From JACCSI01 sp963815285 (lineage in GTDB: Bacteria; Acidobacteriota; Vicinamibacteria; Vicinamibacterales; UBA2999), in NCBI GenBank assembly GCA_963815285.1, contig CAWFGB010000008.1, forward strand, positions 372,001 to 436,000: a stretch of 64,000 bases of DNA, in the 5' to 3' direction. A program made the translations under genes and the position numbers. Every line of letters begins with the position of its first letter. Position 1 is the stretch's first letter. Positions 59,527 through 64,000 of this stretch are shown one piece after another. Below the pieces are notes generated by a model. That model was not told the origin of the DNA, did no database searches, and saw only the letters and a program-made list of their open reading frames with translations.

Positions 59527-61656
59527 ATGCAGAACTTCTTCGCGCAGCGCCTGATCCTGGCCGCGGCAATCGTCGCGACGATCGTGTCGTTAGCATCCAC
59601 CGCCATCCTGGCGCAAGCTCCGTCTTACGCGGGCGCAGCGGCACCACCAGCGGCCGCATCACAGACATCCAAACCGGTTACTCTCGACGACGTCCTTCAC
59701 TTGAAGGCCGTCGCGTCGGCCGTGCTGTCACCTGACGGCACGCAGGTCCTTTACACGGTGCGGGCCTGGGAGCAAGACGACAACCGGATGGAATCGCGCA
59801 CGCGAATCTGGCAGGTGCCGGTTGCGGGAGGCGAGGCGCGACAAATCACTTTCGGCGAACGCGGCGACTCACAGCCACAATGGTCGCCCGATGGCCGTCA
59901 CATCAGCTTCGTGTCTGCGCGTGGATCAGGAAACGGCGACGACGCGCCCAAGGCGCAGATCTACGTGATGCGCTCCGACGGCGGCGAGGCGTGGAAGCTC
60001 ACGGATGCGAAAGAGAACGTCTCCTCGTACTCGTGGGCGCCCGACAGTAGCCGCATCGCCTACGTCGCGACTGATCCGCGCTCGGCTGAACAAGACGCGG
60101 CAATGCGGCGGCGTGACGACGCACGGGTCTTCGAGGGCGACTTCCGCTATCAGCACATCTGGATCATCGAGCTCGAGCCATCGACCAGCTCGGGGTCGAG
60201 GAACACGGTACGCGTGACCGAAGGCACCGCGTATACGGTGACCGGTCCCCCATCGTGGGCGCCAGACAGCGCACGACTGGTGTTCAGCGCCAAGCCGACG
60301 ACGATGATTCGCGACTATCGCTCCGATGTGTACATCGCTGTCGTTACGTCGAAGGCAATCGAGAAGATCAGCACGAATGCCGGCGTTGATACGAGTCCGC
60401 AGTGGTCGCCCGATGGCGCCCACATCGCCTGGGTCGCGGAACCCATGACTGCAAAGCCCATCGGCGACGGGACCTTGCCGTCCTATATTGGCCATGGGCA
60501 TCTGATGTTGTACGACGTCAAAGGCAAAGCCACGCACGACGCGTGGACTAGCAGCTTCGACGTTGACATCAGCGCGCCGCGTTGGAGTGCGGACAGCAAG
60601 CAAATCCTGTTCGTTGCCGGCAAGCGCAGCTACTCGGAGGCGTTCAGGTTTGACGTCGCTTCCGGCACCTACACGCAGCTCACGCGCGAGAAGACGCTCT
60701 CGTACGGATCCCACAGTAAGGACGGCAAAATCATCGCCGTCACGATGGATTCGCCGCAGCTGCCGGGCGAGGTTTACGTCACTAACGCAGCGTTCGCGAA
60801 CTTCAAGAAGCTCACCAACACAAATCCTCAGGCGGCGGCCTTTGCCATCGGCGAAACGGAAGTCGTCACTTGGAAGAGCGCCGATGGTTTACCTGTAGAA
60901 GGCGTGCTGCTCAAGCCCGTCGGTTACACCGCGGGCACCAAATACCCGACGCTGGTGGTGGCCCATGGTGGACCAGCGGGCGCTTTCGTGAACAACTATC
61001 GGGTGGGCGGCCTCGAAGGCGGCCAGTTCTGGGCGGGTCAGGGATGGGCCGTGTTCTACCCGAATCCGCGCGGCAGCAGCAACTACGGCGAGAAGTTCCT
61101 GCGCGCGAATGTCAACGACTGGGGTGGCGGAGACTATCGCGACATCATCACCGGTGTCGATGCGCTGGTGGCTCGCGGGATTGCCGACCCCGATCGATTG
61201 GCGCACATCGGGTGGAGCTACGGCGGCTACATGACCGCGTGGGTGGTCACACAGACCAATCGTTTCAAAGCCGCCATGGTCGGCGCGGGGCTCACCAACA
61301 TGTGGAGCATGTACGGAACGAACGACATCCCGAATGTGCTCGTCACGTACTTTGGGGGTTATCCGACCGCGGACACGCAGCCGCTCTACCTCGGGCGGTC
61401 GGCGATGAGCTTCATCGACAAAGTACAGACGCCAACCTTGATTCTGCATGGCGCGAACGACGAGCGCGTGCCCACCGGCCAGGCGTTGGAGATGTATCGC
61501 GCACTCAAAGACCGCGGCAAGGCTACCGAGCTGGTGTTCTACCCGCGCGAAGGGCACGGCATCACAGAGTATTACCATCAGAAGGATCGGCTGACGCGCA
61601 TTCACGACTGGGTGACGCGATACACACTTGGGCCAGGGAAGACCACGACGCAATGA
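59527..61656 (+). CDS. S9-family prolyl oligopeptidase / acylaminoacyl-peptidase-like serine peptidase, secreted
   Basis: The protein is about 709 residues. It begins with a signal peptide (RLILAAAIVATIVSLASTAILAQ). A WD40-like beta-propeller with repeated QWSPDGRHISFVS, SWAPDSSRIAYVA, SWAPDSARLVFSA and QWSPDGAHIAWVA blades covers about residues 50-430. The C-terminal alpha/beta-hydrolase has the nucleophile motif GWSYGGYMTAWV, the Asp in HGANDERVP and the His in YPREGHGI. It is expected to be a periplasmic or extracellular peptidase. ATG 59527 is the start. Its stop overlaps the next gene as ATGA. Confidence 0.93.
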   Translation: MQNFFAQRLILAAAIVATIVSLASTAILAQAPSYAGAAAPPAAASQTSKPVTLDDVLHLKAVASAVLSPDGTQVLYTVRAWEQDDNRMESRTRIWQVPVAGGEARQITFGERGDSQPQWSPDGRHISFVSARGSGNGDDAPKAQIYVMRSDGGEAWKLTDAKENVSSYSWAPDSSRIAYVATDPRSAEQDAAMRRRDDARVFEGDFRYQHIWIIELEPSTSSGSRNTVRVTEGTAYTVTGPPSWAPDSARLVFSAKPTTMIRDYRSDVYIAVVTSKAIEKISTNAGVDTSPQWSPDGAHIAWVAEPMTAKPIGDGTLPSYIGHGHLMLYDVKGKATHDAWTSSFDVDISAPRWSADSKQILFVAGKRSYSEAFRFDVASGTYTQLTREKTLSYGSHSKDGKIIAVTMDSPQLPGEVYVTNAAFANFKKLTNTNPQAAAFAIGETEVVTWKSADGLPVEGVLLKPVGYTAGTKYPTLVVAHGGPAGAFVNNYRVGGLEGGQFWAGQGWAVFYPNPRGSSNYGEKFLRANVNDWGGGDYRDIITGVDALVARGIADPDRLAHIGWSYGGYMTAWVVTQTNRFKAAMVGAGLTNMWSMYGTNDIPNVLVTYFGGYPTADTQPLYLGRSAMSFIDKVQTPTLILHGANDERVPTGQALEMYRALKDRGKATELVFYPREGHGITEYYHQKDRLTRIHDWVTRYTLGPGKTTTQ

Positions 61657-63479
61657 AATCGGATACTGAGAGCCAGGCCGCCGCCCAGGCTGCGGCGCAC
61701 GGCGCCCGGCAGAATGCACAGACAGCCTCACGCGATGGCTGTTCAGATACGGAACTGCTGGCGACGTTGTTCGAGCTGGGGCGTGAAGTCACGTCCGTCC
61801 TAGACTTCGACGAGCTCCTGCAGGGAATTCCGCAACTCATCGCCCGGTTGATCCCGTTCTCGGTCTTTTCCGTGTACCTGCTCGACGAGCGTCGCGGCGA
61901 CTTGAGCATCGCGTACGCTGTGGGCTACCCCGAGGAGGTAGTCAAGAACCTACGCCTCCAGCTCGGTCAGGGTGTTGTCGGGGCGGCCGTCGTCGAACAA
62001 CGACCGATTCGCGTCGGCGATGCGAGCGCCGAGCCGCGCTGGATGGGGGTTGTCGCGAATATGCAATCCGGCCTGGCCGTGCCCCTGCGGCACAAGGGCA
62101 AAGTGCTGGGCGCGTTGAACCTGCAGTCGGAGCACAAGCACGCGTTCAGCGAACGCGACGAGGCGATGCTGCTGCAGTTCGGCGCCCACATCGCCCAGGC
62201 CCTCGTCAACGCGCGTCTGTTCGAATCGGAGCGCGAGTACGCCGAGACGCTGGAGACCCTCGCGGAAATCGGCCGGGAGATGAGCGCTATCCTCGATCTG
62301 GACGAGCTCCTCACCCGTCTCGGTCACCTCGTCAAGCGGCTCATCGACTACAGAACTTTCGGTATCGCGCTCATCAACGACGACGACATGCTGGAACTGA
62401 AGATGGCCATCAGTTACGGCGATGCCGTCTCCGTCCCGCCGATTAACGTGGGCGATGGGCTCGTCGGCTACGCCGCACTGCACAAGGAACCGGTACTGGT
62501 AGCGGATGTGTCGAAAGACCCGCGCTACATCGACGCCGTCAAGGACGTCCAGTCGGAACTCGCAATCCCGCTGCTAATCAAGGACCGGTGCATCGGGGTG
62601 ATCGACCTCGAGAGCCCGGAGTTGGACGCGTTTTCAAAGAAGCACGTCGAGCTGCTGACGCTGCTGGCATCGCAGGCGGCCGTGGCGATCGAGAATGCAC
62701 GGCTCTACGAAGCCATCCGCGACAACGAGGTTCGTCTCGAAAAGGAGATTCGCTTCGCGCAGCGCGTGCAGATGGCGCTGCTGCCGCAGAAGTTGCCCAA
62801 GAAACTCAAGGGGGTTGACGTCAGCTGGCACTTCGACGCGGCACGCGAACTCGGTGGCGATGTATACGACTTCTTGTCAACCGAGCCCAACACGCTGGTC
62901 GTGTCGGTCGGCGATGTCTCGGGCAAGGGCATGCCGGCGGCGCTCTACGGCTCATTCGTAGGCGAGGTCGTCCGTGGACGGACCTTTCGCGGGCGGTTCA
63001 TGCCCGAACGTGGCAGTCCGGGCGTGGTACTGACGTCACTCAATCGCATTCTGCACGAGCGCGGCCTCGAAGAGTACTACTGCACGCTCTGCTACGCGAT
63101 CTTCGATCTGAAGAAGCGCGTCGTCACCTTCGCGAACTCGGGGTTGCCATACCCGCTGCACGTGTCAGCCAACGGTGTCAGGAAGGTCGAGCTGCCCGGT
63201 GTTCCGCTCGGCTCCTTCCCATCGTCCACCTACGACGAATACATGGTCGATCTCAAGCCAGGCGACGTGTTCGTGTTCTGCTCGGACGGGATATCCGAGA
63301 CGTTCAACGAAGCGGGCGAGGAGTTCGGGTCCGATCGCGTCGGCGAGGCGGTGCTCCAGATTCTCGAGAAGCCGGCCAAGGAAATTGTGGACGCAATCTT
63401 CGGGGCGATGCAGGCGTTTCGGGCTGAAGCCGAGCAGACCGACGACCAGACAGTCGTGGTCGTGAAAATAACAGGGTGA
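61653..63479 (+). CDS. GAF-domain PP2C (SpoIIE/RsbU-type) serine phosphatase
   Basis: The 608 residues contain two GAF sensory domains (about 35-185: LLQGIPQLIARLIPFSVFSVYLLDE; about 205-360: LLTRLGHLVKRLIDYRTFGIAL, IPLLIKDRCIGVIDLES). A linker helix (EIRFAQRVQMALLPQKLPK) leads into a SpoIIE-type PP2C domain (ELGGDVYDFL, VSVGDVSGKGMPAALYGS, FANSGLPYPL, GDVFVFCSDGISETFN, DDQTVVVVKI). Such phosphatases switch anti-sigma-factor antagonists; no partner genes are in the window. The ATG at 61653 overlaps the peptidase stop. Confidence 0.92.
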   Translation: MKSDTESQAAAQAAAHGARQNAQTASRDGCSDTELLATLFELGREVTSVLDFDELLQGIPQLIARLIPFSVFSVYLLDERRGDLSIAYAVGYPEEVVKNLRLQLGQGVVGAAVVEQRPIRVGDASAEPRWMGVVANMQSGLAVPLRHKGKVLGALNLQSEHKHAFSERDEAMLLQFGAHIAQALVNARLFESEREYAETLETLAEIGREMSAILDLDELLTRLGHLVKRLIDYRTFGIALINDDDMLELKMAISYGDAVSVPPINVGDGLVGYAALHKEPVLVADVSKDPRYIDAVKDVQSELAIPLLIKDRCIGVIDLESPELDAFSKKHVELLTLLASQAAVAIENARLYEAIRDNEVRLEKEIRFAQRVQMALLPQKLPKKLKGVDVSWHFDAARELGGDVYDFLSTEPNTLVVSVGDVSGKGMPAALYGSFVGEVVRGRTFRGRFMPERGSPGVVLTSLNRILHERGLEEYYCTLCYAIFDLKKRVVTFANSGLPYPLHVSANGVRKVELPGVPLGSFPSSTYDEYMVDLKPGDVFVFCSDGISETFNEAGEEFGSDRVGEAVLQILEKPAKEIVDAIFGAMQAFRAEAEQTDDQTVVVVKITG

Positions 63480-63801
63480 GGCGCGGCGCCGCGTGCGCCG
63501 GCCCAACTGTTCTTGAATTGGCGATTCTAATCGTTTGAGCTTCCCGCTCGTTCACACGTCCCCCACAGAGATCAGCGCGAGAGGACGATCGATAGAGTTC
63601 TCAGCGTTCTGGCGCATTCGTTCTGAAAATCCTCCGTATTCAGGATGGCACGCTCGTTGAAACAGTCGCTTGCGGTCGCGGCGGATCACCGGGATGCGCA
63701 AATTCAGGCAGGCGCTGGCATCGCCGCATTCCGGGTTCAACACTCACGATCCCGCCGCGACCGTTACCGTTTGCGGGCATCAGGCCCCGCCGGGGGACAC
63801 C
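63480..63801. other. Intergenic region before the last lipoprotein gene
   Basis: These 322 bases start with GC-rich self-complementary sequence (GGCGCGGCGCC) that could act as a terminator stem, but no T-run follows. The rest holds no supported gene or RNA. GGGGGAC at 63793 precedes the next ATG. Confidence 0.5.
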
Positions 63802-64000
63802 ATGAATCGTGCGTCTCTTCTCGTGGCAGCCGTTCTGTTTGCCGTGTTCACAGCAGCATGCGCCAGCGGCGCGTCGGTCGGTCAACTCAAGACCAACCCG
63901 GGACGCTACGTAGATAAAGAAGTGACGGTGCACGGCACCGTGACCTCGTCCTGGGGCATCCCGCTCGTCCCCTTGAAGATGTATCAGGTAGACGACGGCA
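63802..64000 (+). CDS. Putative lipoprotein, partial (3' end beyond window)
   Basis: The first 66 residues are visible. NRASLLVAAVLFAVFTAACAS is a lipoprotein signal peptide with the lipobox TAAC. The mature part begins SVGQLKTNPGRYVDKEVTVHGTVTSSWGIP, which looks like a small OB-fold (tOB/BOF-like) domain common in predicted lipoproteins. Function unknown. Confidence 0.7.
   Translation, partial: MNRASLLVAAVLFAVFTAACASGASVGQLKTNPGRYVDKEVTVHGTVTSSWGIPLVPLKMYQVDDG

Overview
The window is a GC-rich bacterial chromosome segment centred on the replication origin. I infer a member of Acidobacteriota (Vicinamibacteria-like) from the gene order, two ATP synthase b-type subunits, UpxY-type NusG and DUF885 genes; no rRNA is present to prove it. 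Nearly all of it is coding, and I see no phage, insertion sequence, CRISPR array, tRNA or rRNA.

Layout: 1-2.0 kb FmdB-type zinc ribbon and DUF885 metallopeptidase (minus). 2.0-8.5 kb rsmI, glmU, glmS, pcrA (plus): rRNA methylation, UDP-GlcNAc synthesis and DNA repair. 8.6-17.4 kb the leftward replication block: lipoprotein, gyrA, gyrB, dnaN, dnaA. DnaA-box clusters lie on both sides of dnaA (15.85-15.96 and 17.53-17.57 kb), suggesting a bipartite oriC. 17.9-27.2 kb the rightward block rpmH, rnpA, yidD, yidC, jag, mnmE, mnmG, rsmG, parA, parB, with two parS palindromes. mnmG carries a one-base frameshift. 27.2-28.2 kb selD, which is itself a selenoprotein gene with an in-frame TGA. 28.3-34.7 kb ATP synthase genes b', b, delta, alpha, gamma, beta, epsilon (a and c absent). 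34.7-43.9 kb Wzm/Wzt exporter, heptose adenylyltransferase, mfd, SurA-like foldase, UpxY-type NusG, dus. 44.1-49.8 kb aminotransferase, HAD hydrolase, carbamoyltransferase, Dabb protein, an arginine/aspartate-rich tandem-repeat protein, 6-phosphogluconolactonase. 49.8-54.4 kb a regulatory cluster: NtrC-type activator, BldC/MerR-like HTH, a stand-alone kinase dimerization-like protein, a FliA-type sigma factor and a hybrid histidine kinase. 54.4-64 kb PCYCGC protein, MFS transporter, Lrp regulator, DMT exporter, YhaM-like HD protein, FabZ-like protein, S9 peptidase, GAF/PP2C phosphatase and a partial lipoprotein.

The most interesting signal is selenocysteine decoding. selD (UGA at codon 18) and a PCYCGC-motif exported protein (UGA at codon 115) both read through an in-frame TGA into clearly conserved family sequence, and both have a hairpin at the correct distance downstream that fits the bacterial SECIS pattern. 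In the PCYCGC protein the TGA falls on the first cysteine of the family's second CxxC motif, giving U-x-x-C. Conventional calling truncates both genes. Other points of interest are the regulatory cluster, the 48-bp repeat protein, a FabZ homologue without its catalytic histidine, and a family of short dispersed intergenic repeats.
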